Assembly: GCF_024137025.1 (NCBI RefSeq)
Contig: NZ_JAMYJR010000032.1
Span: forward strand, 173,613 to 237,612
DNA from: Paractinoplanes aksuensis
GTDB lineage: Bacteria; Actinomycetota; Actinomycetes; Mycobacteriales; Micromonosporaceae
Length of the DNA stretch: 64,000 nucleotides
Direction of reading: 5' to 3'
Shown here: positions 7,891 to 15,824 of the stretch, one piece after another
Position numbering within the stretch: position 1 is the first letter of the stretch
Layout of the letters: each line of letters opens with the position of its first letter
The notes under the pieces: model-generated
Seen by the model: only the letters and a program-made list of their open reading frames with translations
What the model was told of the DNA's origin: nothing
Databases searched by the model: none
Program-made: the position numbers and the translations under genes

Positions 7891-9159
7891 CTAGGTAAGG
7901 GCCAGTGCGGTGATCAGGCGCTCCAAAACCGATCGCAGACCTTGCCAGTCCTGTTGTCCTACGCAGCCAGGGTCTTGGCGGGCGCGTTTGACTTTGTCAT
8001 CGAAGGCGCGCTGTATCGCTGACTTATCCATCACTTCTCCTTGATACTTTTTTACTTTTCCCATGAACCCCTTCCATTGAACCGGTATTAGCTCGCCGTC
8101 TTGTCTCCGAAGGACGTCATCACCCAGATAGAGCTCGATAGAGCAGGCTAACCCATTTACGTCCATGGTAGATTCCCCTTGGGGTCCAAGGGTTGGGTAT
8201 TCGGTGGCGCTGTCAAGGTATGGATAGTGAACAACGCTGTAGTGTGCTGGAAGCTTAGACGTTTCGAGTGCCAATACGGCCTCATAAGCGGCACTGTCGT
8301 TATCGAATAGTGCCACGATTCGGTTTGAGATCCCGGCGGCCGCAAAACTCTTTAGAGTTTTTACGGCCGCAGAGGCGCCCCCCTCGTTGCCGAAGTCGAA
8401 GTCAAGGAAACGGATGTAGTGTTCGAGATGGGGCATGAGGATTTCTATCGCTTCACGAAGGACCTTGGCGTCGTACCTGCCCTCTGTTATGACGATTGGC
8501 GGTCCAGGATTGAAAACTGCCTCGTAGTTTGCTCCGTCGGTGTCCATTAAAAACCCGTTATCGAGCAAAGAGTCGTAGTCAATCCTGGTAACGTCGAGCG
8601 ACAGCATGTCGGCTGGCAACGCGACCTCGACGATAGCCCTGATCAGCCACCTCGCATCTTGGTCATCAAGGAGCTCGAGTGGTCCAACGTCTCCTAGCGA
8701 CGGTGTTTCGACAGCCATCTTGCGTTCGACATGTTGCGTGACCTGCGCGAGCCATGAATCGAATGAGAGATCTCGGAGATTACCCTTCCAGAAATTAAAG
8801 TCGTACGGTCCGAGATCCGGGTAGGACGCCGCGAAGGAATCCATGCGAGTTACTTCTAGGTCACGTGCCGCAAGGTAAAGATCCTCTAGCTTTTGCAGAC
8901 TGTATCCAAGGATATCGAGCCTTTGACGAAGGGTCCTGCTGGTAGATTGAAGTAAAGTTACCTTTAGCTCATCGCCAATGTCCTGAATAGCCGCCTCGCC
9001 CCCGACCCCGAAGGTTCCCCACGCGAAAGGGGCAGCCTCCGGGCCATAGAGCCTCTGCACCTCTTCGCTAGTGAAGAGGTGCAGTGTTTCGTCTCGGAAG
9101 ACTTCTCGGTAGGAGAATACTTCGTAGTTTTTGAGGAAAAGGCTCTGGTATTCACTCAT
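7891..9159 (-). CDS. HEPN/Toprim-type protein, candidate defence nuclease
   Basis: The 422-residue protein has an N-terminal helical region (about 1-190) of the HEPN/Toprim-associated type. A Toprim domain follows at about 235-315: VITEGRYDAKVLREAI supplies the catalytic Glu, RFLDFDFGNEGG the first Asp pair and IVALFDNDSAA the DxD motif. Toprim domains cleave or join nucleic acids using metal ions, as in OLD nucleases and DnaG. HEPN/Toprim proteins recur in prokaryotic conflict systems. Low GC and position next to DUF6414 and HNH genes in an AICE cargo support a defence role, which remains inference. Confidence 0.65.
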   Translation of the reverse strand: MSEYQSLFLKNYEVFSYREVFRDETLHLFTSEEVQRLYGPEAAPFAWGTFGVGGEAAIQDIGDELKVTLLQSTSRTLRQRLDILGYSLQKLEDLYLAARDLEVTRMDSFAASYPDLGPYDFNFWKGNLRDLSFDSWLAQVTQHVERKMAVETPSLGDVGPLELLDDQDARWLIRAIVEVALPADMLSLDVTRIDYDSLLDNGFLMDTDGANYEAVFNPGPPIVITEGRYDAKVLREAIEILMPHLEHYIRFLDFDFGNEGGASAAVKTLKSFAAAGISNRIVALFDNDSAAYEAVLALETSKLPAHYSVVHYPYLDSATEYPTLGPQGESTMDVNGLACSIELYLGDDVLRRQDGELIPVQWKGFMGKVKKYQGEVMDKSAIQRAFDDKVKRARQDPGCVGQQDWQGLRSVLERLITALALT

Positions 9160-9232
9160 GGCAAAGTTGTCCCTAGGGGGTGACGCTCCGCGGAAACTGC
9201 GACCTCTGGGGTGGCGCAGTGGGCGGCGACGG

Positions 9233-10243
9233 CTACGCGGGCACTAGTTCGTCGCGATTGATGGACAAAATTGGTCGGTATACCGCAAGTGGAACGATTG
9301 AAAGACCGGGGTACTCGGGCTGATCGGCGAAGCCGATGGATCCTAGCAGCGATAGGAGGTCGTTCACGCTTTGCACGATTTTTCTTCGACTGACATTGCC
9401 ATCTTCACGAGTGATGTCGGTAAGTTCGTATTGGTAGCCAGGGGGAGGTGCGTATGACCCGATCGTCCCAACCATCGTCCAGTCCTGCTCATGAAGCCCG
9501 TAGCGTGCGAACAGAATCTCAGGTTCGCTGTCGAGGAATCGTCGGCCTTCCTGCAGTCGCGCCGTAACGCTTACTCCGCCCATCCCGGCTGTTGCCATCG
9601 TGATATGCAACCCGGGATGGAAAACACCGCGAGCAATCTTGATGAATCCTCGGATTTGCTCCGGGGGTATGCTTTCGATCGCTCCACTTGCGTTGTAGTC
9701 CTCGATGAGTTCCTCTAGTGCCTCTGGAAGGGGGTCGGTAATCAACCGGCTAGTTTCGCCTTTCTTGCTTTTCGAAGGTCCGGGCTTCTGATTTCTTGCG
9801 CGGGACTGCGCTGGCCCGTCATTATCCAGCTGAAGTACGCCTTGGAATGCCGTTGCGAAGCCGGCGAATGCCTTCGCAACGTATCTGGCGTCGAATAGCC
9901 GAGCTGGCGCGCTGATGCGAACTACGGAACCTGGAGGATGGTTCTCCATAAGTTGCTCGAATGTATCCGGCTCACCGGTTGCTAGCTCGTGAGAAATGTC
10001 GGCCAAATATCCCTCCACCGTGAGCGCTTCTTCGAGCGTGGGGAAGACTGCGTCAGCAAGTGATCGTTGCGCGCTTTCTTCACTTCCCCATACATGCTCG
10101 CGGCTCGCCACATTGCGCATTCCCCCGGACATGCGGCCCTGCTTCTTTTCGGTGACCCTGATGTCCTCGGCTACACCGCCATCCATCTGTGACAGCAGTG
10201 AACGCACCTTATCGGTGTCGACGTAGATAAGCTCGCGAAGCAT
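9233..10243 (-). CDS. DUF6414-family protein
   Basis: The ATG at 10,243 has a very strong GGAGGGGG ribosome binding site, excluding the longer in-frame reading. The 336-residue protein begins MLRELIYVDTDKVRSLLSQM, the characteristic opening of DUF6414. The middle is hydrophilic, with a Lys/Ser-rich linker near residue 165. The C-terminal part contains an aromatic and Pro-rich YAPPPGYQYELTDI segment. DUF6414 has no assigned biochemical activity. It lies 73 bp upstream of the HEPN/Toprim gene on the same strand, so the two are probably co-transcribed. Confidence 0.65.
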   Translation of the reverse strand: MLRELIYVDTDKVRSLLSQMDGGVAEDIRVTEKKQGRMSGGMRNVASREHVWGSEESAQRSLADAVFPTLEEALTVEGYLADISHELATGEPDTFEQLMENHPPGSVVRISAPARLFDARYVAKAFAGFATAFQGVLQLDNDGPAQSRARNQKPGPSKSKKGETSRLITDPLPEALEELIEDYNASGAIESIPPEQIRGFIKIARGVFHPGLHITMATAGMGGVSVTARLQEGRRFLDSEPEILFARYGLHEQDWTMVGTIGSYAPPPGYQYELTDITREDGNVSRRKIVQSVNDLLSLLGSIGFADQPEYPGLSIVPLAVYRPILSINRDELVPA

Positions 10244-10396
10244 TAAGCCCCCTCCTGCAGTACCCGAAGGATTCTCACCTTCGGGTGCGATGGCATTCGT
10301 CGCTACAGGAGAACTTATTAGTCTGGCCGAGATCGCGGAAGGCAGGGACGGCAAACTGTTCTAGTGCCTCGCTGGTCGAGCGAGTCAGTCGGGGCA

Positions 10397-11380
10397 CTAC
10401 GCCGCAGAGGGATCGGCAGTACTCAGCCTCGTAGGTACGGCCGTGCGGTGCTCGTCCCAATGCAGCCTCAACCAGGACAGATGCCGTTTGGCGGGGGTGA
10501 TCGCGATTCGGCGGCCATGAAGACCTGCGTAGTCGGGGAAAGTTCGCAGCTCGGGCGCCGCGTCGATTGTCGTAGTGGCCGGGTCAACGGCGAGGAGCCC
10601 AAGATCGAAGAGACGGTGCAGGTCGCGCCGCATGAGAAAGCCGCCGCCGCTGTGATGCTTACCCTCTGCGGCGTAGCTGTACAGGTGTGCCGCTTCCAGA
10701 GCTTCCACCGGTGTCGGGCCGCTGAAAACACATACTGATCCGAACTCGTCGAGAAGCTGTCGACGAAAGCCTGCCTGTCCCAGCCGCACGCGGACCGTGA
10801 CGCGACGGTGTCCGCCGGCAGTCTGCTCCGCAGCGGCGTCCAGGAGGCGCAGAGGGGCGCCGAGCCCAGAGGTGTTCACGGCTTCCCGAAAGGCGTCCCA
10901 GCGCAATGCCCGAAAACTGTTCTGTGACTGTGGTTGGTAGGCCAGTTGGCGGAGCTCGTGTGCTGTCAGGCTCCCTGCCAGATCTACCCATCCCACGTCG
11001 TGCTTCGACCTGTACGTCATGACTGGCTTGACGCTACTGCTTGGCACGTCGAAGGTGCTTTTACAGGAGTAGCACTTGTAGCGAGGCGTGAGCTGCCGGC
11101 GACTCTTAATGTGTGCGCTGCTGCAAGCAACACATCGGTGCACCCACTTCTCGTCGTTGTCGGTCTCGATTCGTTCGATGATGGACGCTCCGAGCAACCC
11201 GCGTTCCTCCCACAGGACGATGGCGTCGCCTTGGCGGATCTTCGAGTGGTTGGGAACGGAGCTGTCCCAGCTGTAGTGCCTCGCTGGCTCGTCGTCGTAG
11301 CCGTCGTTACCGCCGTGCTCGCGGTTCTCGCCGGCGACAAGCGCGAGCCAAGCCGTCGGCCTCGGATCCTGTTCTGTCAT
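10397..11380 (-). CDS. HNH endonuclease with zinc ribbon and PUA/EVE-like N-terminus (type IV restriction candidate)
   Basis: The start is the ATG at 11,380. The 327-residue protein has three parts. Residues 1-70 (WLALVAGENREHGG ... GDAIVLWEERGLLG) resemble PUA/EVE-like domains that bind modified bases. A zinc ribbon follows (CVACSS ... CYSCKS). The C-terminal HNH domain has CVFSGPTPVEALEAAHLYSY and LMRRDLHRLFDLGLL, the HNH_2-type arrangement. EVE-HNH enzymes such as VcaM4I cut DNA carrying modified cytosine. This combination suggests modification-dependent restriction, though the N-terminal assignment is tentative. Confidence 0.65.
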   Translation of the reverse strand: MTEQDPRPTAWLALVAGENREHGGNDGYDDEPARHYSWDSSVPNHSKIRQGDAIVLWEERGLLGASIIERIETDNDEKWVHRCVACSSAHIKSRRQLTPRYKCYSCKSTFDVPSSSVKPVMTYRSKHDVGWVDLAGSLTAHELRQLAYQPQSQNSFRALRWDAFREAVNTSGLGAPLRLLDAAAEQTAGGHRRVTVRVRLGQAGFRRQLLDEFGSVCVFSGPTPVEALEAAHLYSYAAEGKHHSGGGFLMRRDLHRLFDLGLLAVDPATTTIDAAPELRTFPDYAGLHGRRIAITPAKRHLSWLRLHWDEHRTAVPTRLSTADPSAA

Positions 11381-11591
11381 GGTCGGTAGGTTAAGGCGTC
11401 CGATGCGTGCAGGTGGGCGCCCGTCAAGGTCCTGCCTGGCACACCGGTCGTGCGTCCGTCGAGCCAGCAACCATCCCGCAGTCGCGGCCCCGACCACGCA
11501 GCAGCGGTCTCTTTCTTGGTCTCGTTCACCAGCGTCCGGCAACCTCCAGGGATGGTCGTAGGATGCGACTTATACAGGTCACGTACTGCAT

Positions 11592-11614
11592 GGGACATCC
11601 CCGGACGCTGTCCC
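11592..11614. repeat. Inverted repeat near the element end
   Basis: GGGACA (11,592-11,597) and TGTCCC (11,609-11,614) are separated by 11 bases, seven bases before the tRNA-derived attachment core. Inverted repeats this close to a core are often recombinase or excisionase binding sites. The rest of 11,381-11,620 is non-coding, and I saw no other structure in it. Confidence 0.35.
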
Positions 11615-11620
11615 ACGAAC

Positions 11621-11662
11621 CTTACAAGCGAGGGGTCGTAGGTTCGAAACCTACCGCGCCCA
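11621..11662 (+). mobile_element. AICE right attachment site: 3' half of a tRNA gene, probably tRNA-Val(UAC)
   Basis: The 42 bases start in an anticodon-loop-like CTTACAA, continue with GCGAG (3' anticodon stem), a variable loop, a perfect T arm (GTAGG TTCGAAA CCTAC) and an acceptor strand CGCGCCC plus discriminator A. No 5' half (D arm, GGGCGCG acceptor) exists upstream. Tyrosine-integrase AICEs such as pSAM2 recombine in a core running from the anticodon loop to the tRNA 3' end and leave such a fragment at the far border. The TAC triplet in the loop suggests a valine tRNA. Confidence 0.8.
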
Positions 11663-11710
11663 CGAGGCGGGGCGCAGTGTGTCCGCGGAAAGCGCGGACC
11701 GGCCGCCTCG
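11663..11710 (+). terminator. Long hairpin just past the tRNA end (tRNA terminator)
   Basis: CGAGGCGG (11,663-11,670) pairs with CCGCCTCG (11,703-11,710), with an inner GTCCGCG/CGCGGAC stem (11,681-11,699). It directly follows the tRNA 3' end and is probably the original chromosomal terminator of that tRNA. A second hairpin, CCGGGGG/CCCCCGG, lies at 11,722-11,740. Confidence 0.55.
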
Positions 11711-11809
11711 TCATTCCTGCTCCGGGGGCCGAGCCCCCGGAAGCCCCGCGTTGCGGTGGTTGCGCAACGCGTCTTTCTCACCCCGCCGGTCGTGCTTCGG
11801 TGCCCTTGT

Positions 11810-12226
11810 TCAGGCTGCCTGGTTGGCGTTTGTGGGGGCGGTCTTCACTGTTTGGCGGCGTTGGATGGTGAAGTCGGTGAGCAGGGCCAGGTAGGTGGCG
11901 GCGACGGTGTAGGTGGCGGCCTCGGCGGCTGGGCCTTCGGGGTCGGCGAAGGTGCCGACGATCATCAGGGTGATCAGGACGGCCAGGATGCTGACGTTGG
12001 CCGTGTCGGTGCGGGTCCAGGTGGTGTCGGGGCGGTTGAGGCCGCGGACGGCCTGTTCGCGCAGGTGTTGTGTCAGCAGCCAGAGGGCGAAGGCGCCGAA
12101 CGCGAGCCACAGCCAGCCGAAGTGGTTGCCGTCGGCCACATCGGCTGCTCCGTCGGTGAGGAGGGAGCTGCCGATGAAGCCGGCCACGAGGGTGCGGGCG
12201 AAACCGGGTTGGGCGCGAAGGTTCAC
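11810..12226 (-). CDS. Membrane protein coupled to the RNA ligase gene
   Basis: A GTG at 12,226 overlaps the stop of the RNA ligase gene (GTGA), giving a 138-residue protein. Three strong hydrophobic segments lie at about residues 37-54, 78-94 and 104-122, with a weaker one near 10-28. No family is recognised. The coupling means it is made together with the ligase, though a functional link is not obvious. Confidence 0.6.
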   Translation of the reverse strand: MNLRAQPGFARTLVAGFIGSSLLTDGAADVADGNHFGWLWLAFGAFALWLLTQHLREQAVRGLNRPDTTWTRTDTANVSILAVLITLMIVGTFADPEGPAAEAATYTVAATYLALLTDFTIQRRQTVKTAPTNANQAA

Positions 12227-12786
12227 ACCGTGAGTATCGGGGACTGGGCAAAATCGCGGTGCTTCAGCTTGGCCCGGCGGCCGTCGGGGTGGTGCCAGAC
12301 GATGCCCTCGTACTGGGGGTGGGCCAGCAGCCAGACGCGCAGGGCCGTGAACTCGGTGGGGACGTCGAAGCGGTCGGCTTCGGCGTGGGCGATCAGGGTG
12401 TGGCCCCGTACGGATTCGGGGTTGCCGTTGATTTTGACGCCGATCAGCTCGTAGGTGCCGGGCGCGAACGGCCGTCGGGCCGAGCCCAGGGCCTCCGTGT
12501 GACAGTTCGCGTAGGACGACTGGGCGATCGGCTCCCAGCCCACCGTCTTGCCGGTGATCTCGTCGGTCATCACCGGGCGGTAGCCGGGCGGGCGGGTGCG
12601 AGCGGGGCGGACCTCGCGCCGGGCCCACCACACGCCGTCCTCGTCGAGCAGGACGCAGGTGCCGTCGTACTTCCGGGTGGCGACTCCTTCGCCGGCCAGC
12701 ACCCATCCACAGCCGGGGTGCACCTCGGGCAGCAGGCGCTTCCGGTTGTCGGGGTCGCGCAGGAACAGCGTCGGAATCTTGTTCAT
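12223..12786 (-). CDS. RNA ligase 1 / DUF5565-type nucleotidyltransferase
   Basis: The 187-residue protein has the covalent nucleotidyltransferase motif I KYDGTC with the AMP-accepting Lys39. A motif III-like ELIGVKING, motif IV-like YEGIVWH and motif V-like AKLKHRDF follow. RNA ligases of this fold seal 5'-phosphate/3'-hydroxyl RNA ends in repair of cleaved tRNA. It is short for the T4 Rnl1 family, lacking a C-terminal specificity domain, like other actinobacterial DUF5565 proteins. No polynucleotide kinase gene is next to it. Confidence 0.75.
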   Translation of the reverse strand: MNKIPTLFLRDPDNRKRLLPEVHPGCGWVLAGEGVATRKYDGTCVLLDEDGVWWARREVRPARTRPPGYRPVMTDEITGKTVGWEPIAQSSYANCHTEALGSARRPFAPGTYELIGVKINGNPESVRGHTLIAHAEADRFDVPTEFTALRVWLLAHPQYEGIVWHHPDGRRAKLKHRDFAQSPILTV

Positions 12787-12808
12787 GCGCTTGATCGTCG
12801 CATCACGA

Positions 12809-13621
12809 TCAATTGCTTTTCCGGGCCTCGTGGAGCCAGGCGTAGCGGCGCAGGACCAGCGGCCCCCGGCCGGCCAGGTCGGCGAGCAGGCGCCGGTGGA
12901 ACTCGGCGCGGCGTTCCGCGGGCAGGTCGTCGAAGTATTTGCGGGTGCCGTGAGTCTGGAACCAGCGCCAGAGGGTCTCGGCGTCGGCCATGGGTAGTTC
13001 CAGACGCAGGTCGGTCTCGCTGACGTGGTCGAAACCGGCCGCGGTCAGGGTCTCGATCTCGTCGAACGGTGCGCCCATGCTGCCCCGCGGCGGCAGATAC
13101 TGCGCGAACTCTCCGAACAGGGCGTTGGCGCCGTCGGCGAACTCGAACCCCTCGGGCACCTGGCCCGGTGTCGTGAACACGAACAGGCCGCCCGGCCGCA
13201 GCACGCGGTGCACCTCGCGCGTGACCGCCGCCGGGTCGTCCACGATGTGCATGACCAGGCCGGCCGTGACCACGTCGAACGAGTCGTCGGGCAGATCGAG
13301 CCGGGCGGCGTCCATCAGGCGCACGTCCAGGGCAGGTTGCTCCTGCTGCAGCCGCGCGACCATGGCCGGGGCCGCGTCGGCCGCGGTGACTTCGTAGCCC
13401 CGCCTCCGCGCGGGGATGGCGATCGCGCCCCGGCCCGATCCGATGTCGAGCAAGCGGCGGCCCGGGGCGGGCTCGGGTAGTCGCTCGGCGGTGAGCAGGC
13501 CGAAGTTCGCGAAGAACGGCAACACGTCGTCGTAGGTGTCGGCGACACGGTCGAAGAGCTTGATCACGGAGTCGGCCACCTCGCGGATCCTGGTCGTCGC
13601 TCGTGGCCGTCGCAAGCGCAT
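12809..13621 (-). CDS. Class I SAM-dependent methyltransferase
   Basis: The 270-residue protein carries motif I LLDIGSGRGAIAIPA, motif II AADAAPAMV, DDSFDVVTAGLVMHIVDD, and the post-motif HRVLRPGGLFVFTTPG, the UbiE/Methyltransf_11 pattern. The substrate cannot be read from the sequence. The ATG at 13,621 lies 6 bases after the upstream stop, suggesting coupling. An internal GTG at 13,579 (VADSVIKLFDRVADTYDDV) is a plausible alternative start because homologues usually begin near this FDRVADTYD segment. Confidence 0.75.
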   Translation of the reverse strand: MRLRRPRATTRIREVADSVIKLFDRVADTYDDVLPFFANFGLLTAERLPEPAPGRRLLDIGSGRGAIAIPARRRGYEVTAADAAPAMVARLQQEQPALDVRLMDAARLDLPDDSFDVVTAGLVMHIVDDPAAVTREVHRVLRPGGLFVFTTPGQVPEGFEFADGANALFGEFAQYLPPRGSMGAPFDEIETLTAAGFDHVSETDLRLELPMADAETLWRWFQTHGTRKYFDDLPAERRAEFHRRLLADLAGRGPLVLRRYAWLHEARKSN

Positions 13622-13627
13622 TAGTCG

Positions 13628-14278
13628 CTATGAGGATCCGCATCCGCCGCCCCCGCACGAGCCGCCGCCCCCACCGGGGCCGGAGTAGCCGGGCGGTGGT
13701 GGGCCGAACGGGGAGCGACCGCGGATACCCCGGCCGGGGCCCTTCAGGTGTTGCAGGCAGACGGCGCCGGGCAGGTCGTGGCAGATGCCTCGGCCGCCGC
13801 AGTCGGCCAGGTAGCGATAGCCGCCGGGCACAGGCAGCTGCTGGTCGACGCGGAACAGCAATGGCAGCGTGGTCGGCTCGCATCCCTCGTCCTGCCGGGC
13901 GAGCCGGAAGGTGTCGGCCAGCGCGGCCGGCGACCCGCCCGGCCACCGCTGGGAGGTGCCGCCGGGCGACGGACTGTCGGCGGTCGGCGGAGTGGTGAAC
14001 ACCCGGCCGAATGCTTGGGCGCAGAAGGCCGTGTATTCGGTGGTCTGGCGGGACAGCTCGGCCCACAGGGCGGCGGCGACCAGCGACGGCATGGTCAGCT
14101 TGGCGCGCGGGTGGCGGGCGGCCAGCCGGAACCACTGGCGGGTGGCCGACTCGACCTGGTCGAGATCGGACCGGGACAGACCATTGTGTTCCGACGCGAA
14201 GCGCTGGCGCACGGCCGCCGGGAAGCGGTAGGCGTCGATCGCGGCAACGCGGTGTGCGGTGCGCGGGTTCCAGGTCAT
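13628..14278 (-). CDS. Glycine-rich C-terminal domain protein, hypothetical
   Basis: The 216-residue protein has a conserved-looking helical N-terminal part (MTWNPRTAHRVAAIDAYRFP ... RQWFRLAARHPRAKLTMPS). A Cys-containing segment follows (YLADCGGRGICHDLPGAVCL), and the tail is made of Gly, Pro, Ser and Cys. Glycine-rich-domain proteins of this type occur widely in actinobacteria; the function is unknown. It is upstream of the methyltransferase gene and close enough to share a transcript. Confidence 0.6.
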   Translation of the reverse strand: MTWNPRTAHRVAAIDAYRFPAAVRQRFASEHNGLSRSDLDQVESATRQWFRLAARHPRAKLTMPSLVAAALWAELSRQTTEYTAFCAQAFGRVFTTPPTADSPSPGGTSQRWPGGSPAALADTFRLARQDEGCEPTTLPLLFRVDQQLPVPGGYRYLADCGGRGICHDLPGAVCLQHLKGPGRGIRGRSPFGPPPPGYSGPGGGGGSCGGGGCGSS

Positions 14279-14422
14279 CGCTCAACGGTGCGCGCCGCCC
14301 TCGGCAAGGGTCATCGGTCGTTCGTCGCCAAACGGTGTCGGATCACGGACGTAGGCGGGCCCACCAGCGGCGATGCTGTCACCCTGACCACCACCGAAGC
14401 ACCGGTCGAAGGGTTGCGGAGC

Positions 14423-14731
14423 ATGCCAGAGATCTCGCCGGACCTGTACCGGCGGTGGTACCGCTCCTTCGAGGAGGACACCGACGATCAGGCGGTCTAT
14501 CGGCCCGCCGATTTCCCTTTTCCGCCCCGCCGGGCGCCGCGGCCCAGCCTCGAGTTCCGGCCGGGCGGCGGCTATCTGGAGTACGCCGCCGGACCGGCCG
14601 ACCGGGCCGACGCGAGCCGGGGCAGCTGGGAGCCGGGCGAGGGGGACGCCGTGCGCGTGCGGGCCGGGGCGAGGACCCGCGTGCTGCACATCGTCGCCCA
14701 CGACGAGCAGGTGCTGAGGATCCGCAAATAG
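14423..14731 (+). CDS. Hypothetical protein
   Basis: The ATG at 14,423 gives a 102-residue protein starting MPEISPDLYRRWYRSFEED. The middle (SLEFRPGGGYLEYAAG) and the end (RTRVLHIVAHDEQVLRI) have alternating beta-strand character, like a small beta-barrel. It precedes the metalloprotease gene by 19 bp on the same strand and is likely co-transcribed, so it could be a small partner or inhibitor. No family is recognised. Confidence 0.55.
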   Translation: MPEISPDLYRRWYRSFEEDTDDQAVYRPADFPFPPRRAPRPSLEFRPGGGYLEYAAGPADRADASRGSWEPGEGDAVRVRAGARTRVLHIVAHDEQVLRIRK

Positions 14732-14750
14732 CGCGAGGAGATGAGGCCCG

Positions 14751-15704
14751 ATGGACAACGCCGACATCGTCGAGACCCCGGCGCGGCGACGCTGCGGCAG
14801 TGAGGACGTGCACCGCCGCCTGCTCAACGAAAGCCTGAACTACCGGCTCAACCGGGCCGCCATCGAGAACCTGGCCTTCGCCTTCGCGACCGGTGAGGAG
14901 CAGCCGAGCCGGGCCGAGGTCGTGACGATCCCGGTCGTCGTCCACGTCGTGCACAACACGGACGAGCAGAACGTGTCGGAGGAACAGATCGACACCCAGA
15001 TCGCCGTGCTCAACGAGGACTTCCGGGCCGTGAACGCCGACCTCAAGGGGGTGCCGGCGGTGTGGCAGGGCCTGGTCGCCGACGCGCGCCTCGAGTTCCG
15101 GCGGGCGAGCACCGACCCGCAGGGCAACCCGACCACGGGCGTCACCCGGCGGCACACCGACGCGCGCTCGTTCTCGGACAACGACGCGGTGAAGTTCACC
15201 GCCCGGGGCGGCGCCGACGCGTGGCCGGCCGACCGCTACCTCAACGTCTGGGTCTGCCAGCTCGGCGGCGGGCTGCTGGGCTATGCCCAGTTCCCGGGCG
15301 GGCCGCCGGCCACCGACGGCGTGGTGATCACCCACACCGGATTCGGCACGACCGGCACCGCCACCGCGCCCTTCAACCTGGGCCGCACCACCACCCACGA
15401 GATCGGGCACTGGCTCAACCTCTTCCACATCGGCGGCGACGACGGCACGGGCTGCAGCGGCACCGACTTCGTCGCGGACACCCCGAACCAGGCCGGGCAG
15501 AACTTCGGCACGCCCGCCTTCCCGTCGATCACCTGCAACAACGGGCCGGACGGGGACATGTTCATGAACTACATGGACTACACCGACGATGCGGCGATGT
15601 TCATGTTCACCCACGGGCAGATCCTTCGTGTCGAAGCGTGCCTGGCCGGACCGCGCCGGAATCTGGTGGTGCCGGCCGGAAGTGAGCCGGCCGGCGGCGA
15701 ATAG
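14751..15704 (+). CDS. M43-type (pappalysin-like) zinc metalloprotease
   Basis: The 317-residue protein contains HEIGHWLNLFH at residues 216-226, the metzincin HExxHxxGxxH-type zinc site with His216, Glu217, His220 and His226. A downstream FMNYMDY acts as the Met-turn, as in M43 cytophagalysin/ulilysin proteases. Cys residues near 235 and 262 may form the disulfide typical of the family. The N-terminus (MDNADIVETPARRRC) has no signal peptide, unusual for a family that is mostly secreted. Either export is non-classical or the enzyme works inside the cell. Confidence 0.8.
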   Translation: MDNADIVETPARRRCGSEDVHRRLLNESLNYRLNRAAIENLAFAFATGEEQPSRAEVVTIPVVVHVVHNTDEQNVSEEQIDTQIAVLNEDFRAVNADLKGVPAVWQGLVADARLEFRRASTDPQGNPTTGVTRRHTDARSFSDNDAVKFTARGGADAWPADRYLNVWVCQLGGGLLGYAQFPGGPPATDGVVITHTGFGTTGTATAPFNLGRTTTHEIGHWLNLFHIGGDDGTGCSGTDFVADTPNQAGQNFGTPAFPSITCNNGPDGDMFMNYMDYTDDAAMFMFTHGQILRVEACLAGPRRNLVVPAGSEPAGGE

Positions 15705-15824
15705 GACGGCGCCGGAGCGGCGGCCGGTCGCGGGCACACGCCCGCTCGTGACCGGACACCGCGCCGGCGCGTCACCAGCGGGGGACGGCCGAAGGCCCAC
15801 GGCCGACCCGGAGGTGGTGGCACC

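Larger units (their letters stand above)
1..11662. mobile_element. Right-hand part of an integrated AICE (actinomycete integrative and conjugative element)
   Basis: An FtsK/TraB-type translocase, a DUF2637 membrane protein, an RRQRL-type zinc protein and a DUF6284 protein form a leftward operon, which is the usual transfer set of AICEs in Streptomyces and Micromonosporaceae. The right border is a 42-bp tRNA 3'-half fragment at 11,621-11,662, followed by ordinary chromosomal genes. Element genes between 6.1 and 11.4 kb have visibly lower GC than the chromosome to the right. Integrase, excisionase and replication genes are not in the window. Because the tRNA fragment is on the + strand, the intact tRNA and the integrase are expected to the left of base 1. 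Confidence 0.85.

Noticed and set aside
7891..9159. Full OLD-family nuclease
   Set aside because: A Toprim site is present, but no N-terminal ABC-type ATPase (no Walker A) was seen.
11561..11662. Intact tRNA gene
   Set aside because: Only the anticodon loop to 3' end is present; the bases upstream cannot form a D arm or the 5' acceptor strand.
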